Shown here: piece after piece, positions 57,612 through 64,000 of the stretch
How positions within the stretch are numbered: position 1 is the stretch's first letter
Layout: every line of letters starts with the position of its first letter
Assembly: GCF_013133795.1 (NCBI RefSeq)
Contig: NZ_JABGBN010000003.1
Location: 62,001-126,000, forward strand
From: Pelistega suis
Lineage (GTDB): Bacteria; Pseudomonadota; Gammaproteobacteria; Burkholderiales; Burkholderiaceae_B
Direction: 5' to 3'
DNA length: 64,000 bases
Position numbers and translations under genes: made by a program
The notes under the pieces: generated by a model
The model's input: the letters and a program-made list of their open reading frames with translations, nothing else
Database searches by the model: none
Told to the model about the DNA's origin: nothing

Positions 57612-58775
57612 TCACTCAATCGGAATAGCTTTCCCTGTCAGTAAAAACTGCATCGTCTCATAAACACTACGAATTTGCTCACCAAACGGTAAAGGGTCTT
57701 TTCCTCGGAAGAAAAGCCCTTTTTTTACGTCACCATTAAGGGCATCGGTAAGACGCTGGTCAATACAAAACTGTCCGATTTTGCTAATGCCATCACGTAA
57801 GCCGCAGGTTTGTAAGCAGTTAAGGCTTTGTACGCAACGGCGCGGGTCAGCCTTAGCATTGGCTTGAAGTTTGGCTTCATTTTGTAGGTATTTCTTTAAG
57901 AATGGGGTTAGCACGCCACGCGCAGGTAAACCTGCTACGGACATAAATTCCACGATATCCTCAGGTTTTGCTTCAGATAAGGTTTTCTTGAAATTGATAT
58001 GGGCATCACCTTCTTGGGTAACAGCAAAGGCAGTGCCGATTTGGACGGCATTGGCTCCCCATTCGGTGAGGGCGGTTTTGATTTTTTTAAAGTGCGCCAT
58101 ACCACCGGCGAGGATAAGGGGGATTTTTTCACTTTCTAAGCCGAGTTGTTTGAATACTTCTTGGGTTTCTTCGAGTACTCGTCTGAAGCTAAAGCGCTCA
58201 TGATTTAAATCGGTGATTTGTTGTGCGCCTAGATGTCCACCTGCATGGTTAGGGTGTTCGATAATAATCGCATCGGGCAAGCGATTTTTCTTCATCCAAC
58301 GTTTGAGTACCACGCTAATACCACGTGATTCCGACAAAATCGGTAAGAGGGCAACATCAGGGTGTTCTTGTGTGAGTTCAGGTAGCTCAAGAGGCAGTCC
58401 AGCTCCCATTACGATAGCTTGTGCACCAGACTCGCAGGCTTGCTTGACGAGGTTAGGGTAGTCGGTAACGGCTTTCATCACATTAACAGCGATGAGTCCT
58501 CTGTTATCGGCGCTTTTGAGAGCGGCTTTTATCTCACGGTCAAGCGCGATACGATTGAGTTTGTCGTAGTTTTCTTGAATGGGATTTTCTTTTGATTTGG
58601 CGAGTAAGTCGGGGTGAAGGTGGCGTAAATCAATACTAGCAATCGTACCGATGGCATTTTGTTGTGCGACTGCCGAAGCAAGCTGATGGGCAGAGATACC
58701 GACACCCATGCCTCCTTGGACGATAGGGAGTAGCGCTTTAGAGCGAATGGTCAGAGGAGGATAGATAGTGTGCAT
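57612..58775 (-). CDS. Nitronate monooxygenase family FMN protein
   Basis: 387 residues, a TIM-barrel FMN enzyme of the 2-nitropropane dioxygenase/nitronate monooxygenase family: PIVQGGMGVGISAHQLASAV at the start, VMGAGLP, the catalytic His region IIEHPNHAGGHLGAQ, and the FMN phosphate site LAGGMAHFKK, then ANAVQIGTAFAVT. The C-terminal 70 residues hold four or five Cys (RRCVQSLNCLQTCG), an extension seen in part of the family. The natural substrate is uncertain. An ATG at 58805 adds ten residues; MHTIYPPLTIRSK at 58775 looks like the usual start. Confidence 0.82.
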   Translation of the reverse strand: MHTIYPPLTIRSKALLPIVQGGMGVGISAHQLASAVAQQNAIGTIASIDLRHLHPDLLAKSKENPIQENYDKLNRIALDREIKAALKSADNRGLIAVNVMKAVTDYPNLVKQACESGAQAIVMGAGLPLELPELTQEHPDVALLPILSESRGISVVLKRWMKKNRLPDAIIIEHPNHAGGHLGAQQITDLNHERFSFRRVLEETQEVFKQLGLESEKIPLILAGGMAHFKKIKTALTEWGANAVQIGTAFAVTQEGDAHINFKKTLSEAKPEDIVEFMSVAGLPARGVLTPFLKKYLQNEAKLQANAKADPRRCVQSLNCLQTCGLRDGISKIGQFCIDQRLTDALNGDVKKGLFFRGKDPLPFGEQIRSVYETMQFLLTGKAIPIE

Positions 58776-59111
58776 GATATAAGCGCCTAAAAGAGAGTAA
58801 TGCATTAATTCTAACGCTGTTTGAAAATTTGTATGGTAATAGTTTTACGCCGTGAAAGGTCTATAGAGAAAGGCTATCTAATAAAGTTTTTAGATAATTA
58901 TTTTTAGTGCTAAATTTGCTTTTTATTTGATATAACGCATTGAATTTCATTAATTTTATGAGGTGGGTGATTAGATTTTGGATGTGAATTTGCTTTTTAA
59001 AGGTGTGGGTGTTAAATAGAATTAACATTTGTTATAAGAAAGCTTGTTTCAAGAATGCCCATAGAGGTAGTGAGAATGAGTACAATAAATCATTCTTTTA
59101 GGGGAAAATAA
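58776..59111. other. AT-rich gap upstream of the M23 peptidase gene
   Basis: 336 bases without a gene. The one clear structure is AGAATGA/TCATTCT (about 59073-59097), just ahead of the TTTTAGGGG ribosome site of the next gene, which could affect its translation. No convincing promoter picked out by eye. Confidence 0.4.
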
Positions 59112-59966
59112 ATGTTAGCTAAATTACTTAAACCAATGGCCTTTGTTGGGCTGATGACGATTAGTGGTATGGCTGCCGCTAATCAATATATTATTGATCG
59201 TCTAAACAAGCCCGTGCCGGGTGGTGTTGCCGTACTTCCTTTGGAAATCAAAGGTGGGCAGTTGCCAGAAGTGACCTACCAAGGACATCGCGTATTGGTC
59301 GTCCCATCAGAGGGGAAGGCTTTGGCGATTGTCGGTATTCCTCTCAAAACTTCGGCAGGGCAACAGTCTGTGCAGGTCAAACAAGGTGGACAAACACAAG
59401 CGGTATCCTTTACGGTAGGCACGAAGAAATATAAAGAACAACATATTAAGTTAAGTAGCAATAAACATGTGACACCGTCAGCTGAAAATGAGGCGCGATT
59501 TAAGCGAGAGCTTGATGAACAAATGAGTGCTTACAAACAGTATCGTGAAGGAGTGGTGCCGAGTAATGTAGTGCTAGATAGACCCGTAGACGGTGGACGT
59601 TATTCTAGTCCGTTTGGATTACGACGTTTTTTTAATGGTCAAGAACGTAACCCACATTCAGGTTTAGATATTGCTGTGCCGACAGGTACGCCGATTAAAG
59701 CGGCTGCTGATGGTGTTGTGACGATTGTAGCAGACTATTTTTTTAATGGAAAAACGGTATTTGTGGACCATGGTCAGGGCATGATTACCATGTATTGTCA
59801 TATGTCGGCCATTGATGTGAAAAAAGGACAAGTGGTTAAACGTGGCGAATTGCTAGGTAAGGTAGGCTCGACAGGACGTTCAACAGGGCCTCATCTACAT
59901 TGGAATGTTAGCTTGAATAATGTCCGTGTGGATCCGGCGATTTTTGTGGGGGCATTTCAGCCTTGA
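59112..59966 (+). CDS. Periplasmic M23 (LytM-type) peptidase
   Basis: 284 residues with a signal peptide (about 1-23, ending MAAANQ). An N-terminal beta domain (25-110) is followed by the LytM metallopeptidase domain from about 160. Zinc ligands are in NPHSGLDIAVP and the second His in the HLHW motif (GRSTGPHLHWNV), with the active HxH region complete. Likely a peptidoglycan endopeptidase acting in cell wall remodelling. Strong AGGGGAAAA ribosome site. The acetyltransferase gene overlaps its stop. Confidence 0.9.
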   Translation: MLAKLLKPMAFVGLMTISGMAAANQYIIDRLNKPVPGGVAVLPLEIKGGQLPEVTYQGHRVLVVPSEGKALAIVGIPLKTSAGQQSVQVKQGGQTQAVSFTVGTKKYKEQHIKLSSNKHVTPSAENEARFKRELDEQMSAYKQYREGVVPSNVVLDRPVDGGRYSSPFGLRRFFNGQERNPHSGLDIAVPTGTPIKAAADGVVTIVADYFFNGKTVFVDHGQGMITMYCHMSAIDVKKGQVVKRGELLGKVGSTGRSTGPHLHWNVSLNNVRVDPAIFVGAFQP

Positions 59967-60400
59967 TGATACGTTTGCTGAACGAAAATGACTTTTCGAA
60001 ATGGCTGCCTTTATGGCAGTCTTACCTTGGTTTTTATCAAGCAGGCTTAAGTGAGGAAGTGACCTTGCATACGTGGCAAGGTCTGATTTCTCGTCCAAAT
60101 ATGCGAGCGTTTGGTGCGTTTAATGAGCAGGGTGATTTATTGGGTTTTGCGCATATTGTGATACACCCGAACACATGGAACATCACCGAATGTTGTTATT
60201 TAGAGGACTTATTTGTTGCACCACAGGTCCGCCGTCAAGGTATTGCGAAGCAATTGATTGAAGCGGTTTACCAATTTGCGCAAGATAATCATTGCCATCG
60301 CGTTTATTGGGTGACGGATGAAAGTAATACGAGTGCGCAAACACTCTATGAGCGATGTGCGATAAGGATGAAGTTAGTGCAATATAGGAAGAGTTTTTAG
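59966..60400 (+). CDS. GNAT-family N-acetyltransferase
   Basis: 144 residues with the GNAT acetyl-CoA site VAPQVRRQGIAKQLIEA (near 89-105) and a beta-bulge strand CCYLEDLFV before it. Substrate unknown. Translation starts in the TGATG overlap with the peptidase stop; the frame's TTG at 59963 is not needed. Confidence 0.85.
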   Translation: MIRLLNENDFSKWLPLWQSYLGFYQAGLSEEVTLHTWQGLISRPNMRAFGAFNEQGDLLGFAHIVIHPNTWNITECCYLEDLFVAPQVRRQGIAKQLIEAVYQFAQDNHCHRVYWVTDESNTSAQTLYERCAIRMKLVQYRKSF

Positions 60401-60529
60401 GGTATTTCCTAGTAGGATAAAAGCTAGCAAGGAACTTGTTGTTTTGAGTTATATCTATCACTATAAAACTTTCAAATTTATATTTGAATAACTAATCAGT
60501 TATTGAAATATAATATCTTTTAAGTTATT

Positions 60530-60850
60530 ATGGTGATAAGAGTGAACAAAATATTCTTTTATTGTGATTCAAAGGGTCGAGAGCCTGTTAAAGAAATTGT
60601 TGTAGAGTTATCATCTCAAAACTCTAAAGATAGTCGTATCAGGCTCTCAAAAATTAGGGACTATATACAAGTCCTTAAGGAGCATGGAATTCACCGAGCA
60701 TGTGAGCCTTATATTAAACATGTCGGTGAAAATGCATTTATTCTTTTACATATTTTTATTAAGAAAACAATGAAAACACCAAAATCAGAGATAGAACGTG
60801 CCAAAACGTATCTAGATGATTTTTATGCTCGAGAGGTATCTGATGAATAA
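60530..60850 (+). CDS. RelE/ParE-family toxin (Gp49-like) with an internal deletion
   Basis: 106 residues. The N-terminal half (EPVKEIVVELSSQNSKDSRI) and the C-terminal HIFIKKTMKTPKSEIERAK belong to the PF05973 (phage Gp49-like) toxins. Between CEPYIKHVGE and NAFILLH about 15-20 residues normal for the family are missing, namely the segment with the E-L-R and R-x-x-Y core that carries catalytic side chains. The frame is kept. It probably makes an inactive toxin. Overlaps the antitoxin by eight bases. Confidence 0.7.
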   Translation: MVIRVNKIFFYCDSKGREPVKEIVVELSSQNSKDSRIRLSKIRDYIQVLKEHGIHRACEPYIKHVGENAFILLHIFIKKTMKTPKSEIERAKTYLDDFYAREVSDE

Positions 60851-61133
60851 AAATAAGGCTATTGGCTCAGAGTGGGATGACAATTTCGATAAAACTATTC
60901 TTACTACAGAGGAGATTGTAGAAAGCGATTTGAGAGCGGCTTTGATCAATGAACTTATCATGGCACGTAAAGAATTAGGCATTTCACAAAAACAATTAGA
61001 GGTACTGAGCGGCGTAAAACAACCTGTGATTGCTCGTCTAGAGTTAGGGCAGAGCAGTCCTCAATTATCCACGTTGCTTAAAATTTTAGCGCCTTTAGGA
61101 AAGACGTTAGCGATTGTGCCTATGCCAAAATAA
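60843..61133 (+). CDS. XRE-family antitoxin
   Basis: 96 residues. An acidic N-terminus (SEWDDNFDKTILTTEEIVES) is followed by a helix-turn-helix (about 35-85: ARKELGISQKQLEVLSGVKQ, then PVIARLELGQSSPQLSTLLK). Partner of the RelE-type toxin upstream. ATG 60843 in the ATGAATAAA overlap is the natural start; the frame's earlier ATG (60816) lies deep in the toxin. It directly precedes the palindrome array at 61137. Confidence 0.85.
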   Translation: MNKNKAIGSEWDDNFDKTILTTEEIVESDLRAALINELIMARKELGISQKQLEVLSGVKQPVIARLELGQSSPQLSTLLKILAPLGKTLAIVPMPK

Positions 61134-61136
61134 ACG

Positions 61137-61232
61137 TTTCTATTACACTAGAAAATTTCCTATAAATTAAAAGTTTTTCTACTATAATAGAAAAACTTTT
61201 AATTCTCCAAATTATTTCTGTTATAGTAGAAA
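61137..61232. repeat. Three palindromic operators at exact 39-bp intervals
   Basis: TTTCTA-N6-TAGAAA occurs at 61137-61154, 61176-61193 and (as TTTCTG-N6-TAGAAA) 61215-61232. Starts are exactly 39 bases apart. The middle copy is the core of a perfect 17-base-arm inverted repeat (61165-61181 with 61188-61204). Its centre holds TATAAT (61183-61188), and the other copies hold TACACT and TATAGT at the same place. The array fills the gap between the antitoxin stop and the AAA_14 ATPase start. A cooperative operator or phased promoter set is the likely meaning. Confidence 0.8.
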
Positions 61233-61251
61233 TAGTTCGGAAGGGAATTTT

Positions 61252-62448
61252 ATGTTAACTCGTCAACCTTACTTACAGTGGCTAATAAATGCCAAAGACA
61301 ATGAGTTTGTTAAGGTCATTACTGGAGTGCGTCGCTCTGGTAAATCTGTACTTTTGCAGCTCTATCAAGAGTATCTTTTATCTCAAGGCGTATCGCCTGT
61401 GAATATTATTTTTTACAACTTTGAACATCCGCAAAATTTTAAATTTGCTGAGGCGGAGATATTGTATGCACAGCTAGAGCAACAAGTTCAGGGTGTCAAA
61501 GGCAAGATTTATTTTATTTTTGATGAAATCCAAGAAGTTAATGGTTGGCAAAAGTTGGTCAATGGCTTGCGGGTAGCTTTTGATGCGGATATTTATATCA
61601 CGGGATCCAATGCTAATTTATTATCGGGTGAATTGGCGACATATCTTGCTGGGCGTTATATAGAGCTGACGGTATATCCGTTTAGTTTTAAAGAATTTGT
61701 GGATTACCAACAATCTAAAGGTCGTCAAGATTATCCTGATAAGCTTTTCCAAGAGTATCTTGTATGGGGTGGATTTCCTAGTCTAATGGATATTTCTGAT
61801 GAAACAATCCGTCGTGATATTTTACAGGGTGTTTGCGATAGTATTGTTTTAAAAGATGTGGCAACGAGAGGGGCTGTGCGTGATATTGCCGCATTAAGAA
61901 AGGTGGTGGTTTATTTATTGGATACCATAGGCTCATCGACATCTATTAAGCGTGTCACTGATATGCTGAACTCAGAACGATTAAAAATTACGGTAAGTAG
62001 TGTTGATAAGTACGTGCAATTATTGAAAGATTCGTTTGTTTTTTATGAAGCATTGCGTTATGACATTCGAGGGCGTGCGTATTTGCAGACCCAAGGGAAG
62101 TATTATGTTATCGATACGGGGATTAGAAATACCGTGCTAGGGCAGGTAGGTAGTGTAGGTTCGCAATTAGAAAATATCATCTATATTGAGCTAAAGCGTA
62201 GAGGCTATGATGTATTTGTAGGTAAGCTAGATAGTGAGGAAATTGACTTTGTTTATTTTAAAGGAGATGACAGGCAATATATTCAGGTCGCTTATCAGCT
62301 ACCATTGGACAATCCGCGAGAGCAAAGAAATCTTTTACATATTAATGATAATTACAAAAAAACAATCCTTACCTTAAATCGTATGGATGTCGGAAGTAAG
62401 GAGGGTATTCAGGTGGTTCATGCGGTGGACTGGTTGTTGTCAGAATGA
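61252..62448 (+). CDS. AAA_14/DUF4143 ATPase with PD-(D/E)XK-like C-terminus
   Basis: 398 residues. The P-loop ATPase at the N-terminus has Walker A in VITGVRRSGKS (residues 22-32), Walker B in YFIFDEIQEV (near 90) and sensor ITGSNANLLS. The DUF4143 region (from about 200) contains a winged-helix-like part and a C-terminal restriction-nuclease-like segment with LENIIYIELKRRGYDV, EEIDFV and IQVAY; the last position has Ala instead of the usual Lys. The family is widespread and of uncertain role. AAGGGA ribosome site. The upstream array suggests tight regulation. Confidence 0.85.
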   Translation: MLTRQPYLQWLINAKDNEFVKVITGVRRSGKSVLLQLYQEYLLSQGVSPVNIIFYNFEHPQNFKFAEAEILYAQLEQQVQGVKGKIYFIFDEIQEVNGWQKLVNGLRVAFDADIYITGSNANLLSGELATYLAGRYIELTVYPFSFKEFVDYQQSKGRQDYPDKLFQEYLVWGGFPSLMDISDETIRRDILQGVCDSIVLKDVATRGAVRDIAALRKVVVYLLDTIGSSTSIKRVTDMLNSERLKITVSSVDKYVQLLKDSFVFYEALRYDIRGRAYLQTQGKYYVIDTGIRNTVLGQVGSVGSQLENIIYIELKRRGYDVFVGKLDSEEIDFVYFKGDDRQYIQVAYQLPLDNPREQRNLLHINDNYKKTILTLNRMDVGSKEGIQVVHAVDWLLSE

Positions 62449-62487
62449 CAACTTACCACACTAAAACATTGATTTTCTTTAAGTTTC

Positions 62488-62516
62488 TAGACAAAAGTAG
62501 AAATCAATGCTAATAT
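62488..62516 (+). promoter_or_regulatory. Sigma-70 promoter of rpmI-rplT
   Basis: TAGACA (62488-62493), 17 bases, TAATAT (62511-62516). It lies within a larger imperfect inverted repeat, CATTGATTT (near 62467) with GAAATCAATG (62500-62509). Confidence 0.5.
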
Positions 62517-62520
62517 TATC

Positions 62521-62640
62521 AGCTTGTCCCGTTCTTAGGCTTATTTAAGTTCGAACGAAATGTGGGCAAGGCGATTAACTTGGGTTTTACAAGACTTAGC
62601 GTTTTTGGCTAAGCACCTGAAGTTAACATTTTAAGAGTAC
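62521..62640 (+). promoter_or_regulatory. Structured leader of rpmI-rplT
   Basis: About 120 untranslated bases that fold well by eye: CTTG.CCC (from 62523) with GGGCAAG (to 62570) enclosing GTTC/GAAC, then TTAACTT (62575-62581) with AAGTTAA (62620-62626) enclosing CTTAGC/GCTAAG (62595-62600, 62608-62613). L20 is known to repress its own operon through such leaders in E. coli and Bacillus, so this is a candidate L20-responsive element. Confidence 0.5.
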
Positions 62641-62644
62641 TATT

Positions 62645-62842
62645 ATGCCTAAAATGAAAACCAAGAAAAGTGCTTCTAAGCGCTTTCAGGTACGCGGTAG
62701 CGGTTCTATTAAGCGTGGTCAAGCGTTTAAACGCCACATTCTTACTAAGAAAACCACTAAAAACAAACGTCAATTACGCGGTTCAGCTGCTGTTCACGAG
62801 TCTAACGTGGCTTCAGTTCGCGCGATGATGCCTTTTGCTTAA
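62645..62842 (+). CDS. rpmI: 50S ribosomal protein L35
   Basis: 65 residues, very basic: [19 protein letters not shown] and [16 protein letters not shown]. Followed by rplT after 12 bases. infC, the normal upstream neighbour, is not in this window. Confidence 0.97.
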   Translation: MPKMKTKKSASKRFQVRGSGSIKRGQAFKRHILTKKTTKNKRQLRGSAAVHESNVASVRAMMPFA

Positions 62843-62854
62843 TAGGAGAATACT

Positions 62855-63214
62855 ATGCCTCGCGTAAAACGCGGTGTAACCGCACGTGCTCGTCACAAAA
62901 AAGTTATTAATGCTGCTAAAGGTTATCGTGGTCGTCGCGGTAACGTGTTCCGTATTGCTAAGCAAGCGGTTATGCGTGCCGGTCAGTATGCTTACCGTGA
63001 CCGTCGCAACAAAAAACGCACTTTCCGTGCTTTATGGATTACTCGTATCAATGCTGCTGTTCGTGAACAAGGTTTAACATACAGCGCATTCATCGCTGGC
63101 TTGAAAAAGGCAGCTATCGAGTTAGACCGCAAAGTATTAGCCGATATGGCTGTTAATGATAAGGCTGGTTTTGCAGCTGTTGTTAACCAAGCTAAATCAG
63201 CCCTAGGTGCTTAA
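62855..63214 (+). CDS. rplT: 50S ribosomal protein L20
   Basis: 119 residues with the basic N-terminal helix ([20 protein letters not shown]) and globular C-terminus. Early 50S assembly protein and autoregulator in model bacteria. TAGGAG ribosome site. Confidence 0.98.
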   Translation: MPRVKRGVTARARHKKVINAAKGYRGRRGNVFRIAKQAVMRAGQYAYRDRRNKKRTFRALWITRINAAVREQGLTYSAFIAGLKKAAIELDRKVLADMAVNDKAGFAAVVNQAKSALGA

Positions 63215-63252
63215 TCACTGCTTAATTGCATTGGTTTAACGAAACCCTCAAG

Positions 63253-63285
63253 CGGGGCTCATTTCTTGAGCTCCGTTTGTTTTTT
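63253..63285 (+). terminator. Terminator between rplT and pheS
   Basis: CGGGGCTCA (63253-63261) with TGAGCTCCG (63267-63275), one G-U pair, then TTTGTTTTTT. It stands 17 bases before pheS. It could be a simple terminator or an attenuator, as pheST is attenuated in E. coli, but no leader peptide with Phe codons is visible here. Confidence 0.8.
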
Positions 63286-63301
63286 ACAAAATGGTAATGT
63301 C

Positions 63302-64000
63302 ATGTCTCAGACTCTCGATGATTTAATTCAACAAGCTAAAGAAAGCTTTGAAAATGCTCCAAATATTGCAGCGCTCGAAAATGAGAAAGCGAAATTTTTA
63401 GGAAAGAGCGGTAGTATTACAGCGTTGATGAAAGGTTTAGCACAGCTTTCTCCCGAAGAAAAACGAGCAGAAGGTGCGCGTATCAATCAAGCTAAACAAG
63501 CGGTTGAACAATTATTAAATGAGCGTCGTGAGGCGTTTGCGCAAGCGGAGTTAAATACTCGCTTAGCTGCAGAAACAATTGATGTAACGCTAGCAGGTCG
63601 TGGGATTGATGTGGGTGGTATTCACCCAGTGATTCAGACATGGCAGCGTATTGAACAAATTTTCCGATCTATTGGCTTTTCAGTAGCCGATGGTCCAGAG
63701 ATTGAAGACGACTGGACTAACTTTACGGCACTCAACAATCCAGAAAACCATCCAGCCCGTTCTATGCAAGATACTTTCTATGTCGATATGAAAGATGAGA
63801 AAGGCTTGCCTTTATTGCTTCGTACACATACAAGCCCGATGCAAGTGCGCTATGCACGTATGCATAAACCTCCTATCAAAGTCATCGCACCAGGACGTAC
63901 GTATCGTGTGGACTCTGATGCGACTCACTCACCGATGTTCCATCAGGTAGAGGGTTTATGGATCGATGAAAATATCTCATTTGCTGATTTAAAAGGTGTG
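63302..64000 (+). CDS. pheS: Phenylalanyl-tRNA synthetase alpha subunit, 3' end outside window
   Basis: The frame is open from ATG 63302 to the window end (233 codons), about 70 percent of the usual 340 or so. The N-terminal coiled-coil arm (about 1-85) leads into the class II core: [16 protein letters not shown], motif 2 region [15 protein letters not shown], and [21 protein letters not shown]. Charges tRNA-Phe together with PheT, which should follow. Confidence 0.97.
   Translation, partial: MSQTLDDLIQQAKESFENAPNIAALENEKAKFLGKSGSITALMKGLAQLSPEEKRAEGARINQAKQAVEQLLNERREAFAQAELNTRLAAETIDVTLAGRGIDVGGIHPVIQTWQRIEQIFRSIGFSVADGPEIEDDWTNFTALNNPENHPARSMQDTFYVDMKDEKGLPLLLRTHTSPMQVRYARMHKPPIKVIAPGRTYRVDSDATHSPMFHQVEGLWIDENISFADLKGV

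Noticed and set aside
63253-63301. pheS attenuation by a Phe-rich leader peptide as in E. coli pheST
   Set aside because: The terminator is present, but no short frame with clustered Phe codons lies before it.

Overview
The window is a stretch of chromosome from a low-GC (by eye roughly 40 percent) betaproteobacterium. Alcaligenaceae is the best fit, something like Pelistega or Taylorella. The grounds are gene order and protein character: scpB-rluB-rimP-nusA-infB-rbfA-truB-typA, pyrG-kdsA-(DUF1330)-eno-ftsB, iscRSUA-hscBA-fdx and parE-parC all look like reduced Burkholderiales operons. The genus is an inference; no rRNA is present to test it.

Layout. 1-3463 is an accessory patch. It holds a cut-off G3E-like protein, two paralogous ribbon-helix-helix (RHH) genes each with a run of strong hairpins upstream, a frameshifted hicB, a small unknown protein and the tail of a probable recombinase that runs into tRNA-fMet. 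3.5-14 kb is the core translation/transcription block, with an attenuator-like leader before rimP. 14-21 kb carries a QseBC-type two-component system with a PepSY protein and a predicted response-regulator box, two identical tRNA-Asn genes, a Na/phosphate transporter, and an alcohol dehydrogenase with a LysR regulator. 21-34 kb carries a three-gene phospholipid cluster (CDP-alcohol transferase, acyltransferase, CdsA), pyrG-kdsA-eno-ftsB, clpB behind a sigma-32 promoter, ubiK, trxA and rho.

34-40 kb is a second accessory island beside a CAT-anticodon tRNA (probably Ile2). It contains a dead tyrosine-integrase tail, a decayed RelE/NadS-type toxin-antitoxin pair, and an RNase LS-type RnlA/RnlB module. 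The RnlA-like toxin carries an N-terminal viroplasmin plus RNase H region and a C-terminal HEPN domain, but is split by a one-base frameshift. 40-46 kb has parE-parC and a ferredoxin-reductase flavoprotein, then higBA. 46.8-57.5 kb is alaS-tusA, rpsP-rimM-trmD, a protein tyrosine phosphatase and the complete isc operon. 57.6-62.5 kb is mixed: nitronate monooxygenase-like enzyme, M23 peptidase, GNAT enzyme, an internally deleted RelE-type toxin with its XRE antitoxin, and an AAA_14/DUF4143 ATPase behind three identical-type palindromes spaced exactly 39 bp apart. The window ends with rpmI-rplT-pheS, pheS being cut by the edge.

Most novel-looking signals: the RNase H-RnlA/RnlB locus (36974-38848), the 39-bp-periodic operator array (61137-61232), the in-frame amber in ftsB (28416-28529), the rimP leader with its intrinsic terminator (5933-6094), and the paired RHH-plus-hairpin units (601-2740). 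All coordinates and motifs were read by eye; no database search or folding program was run.
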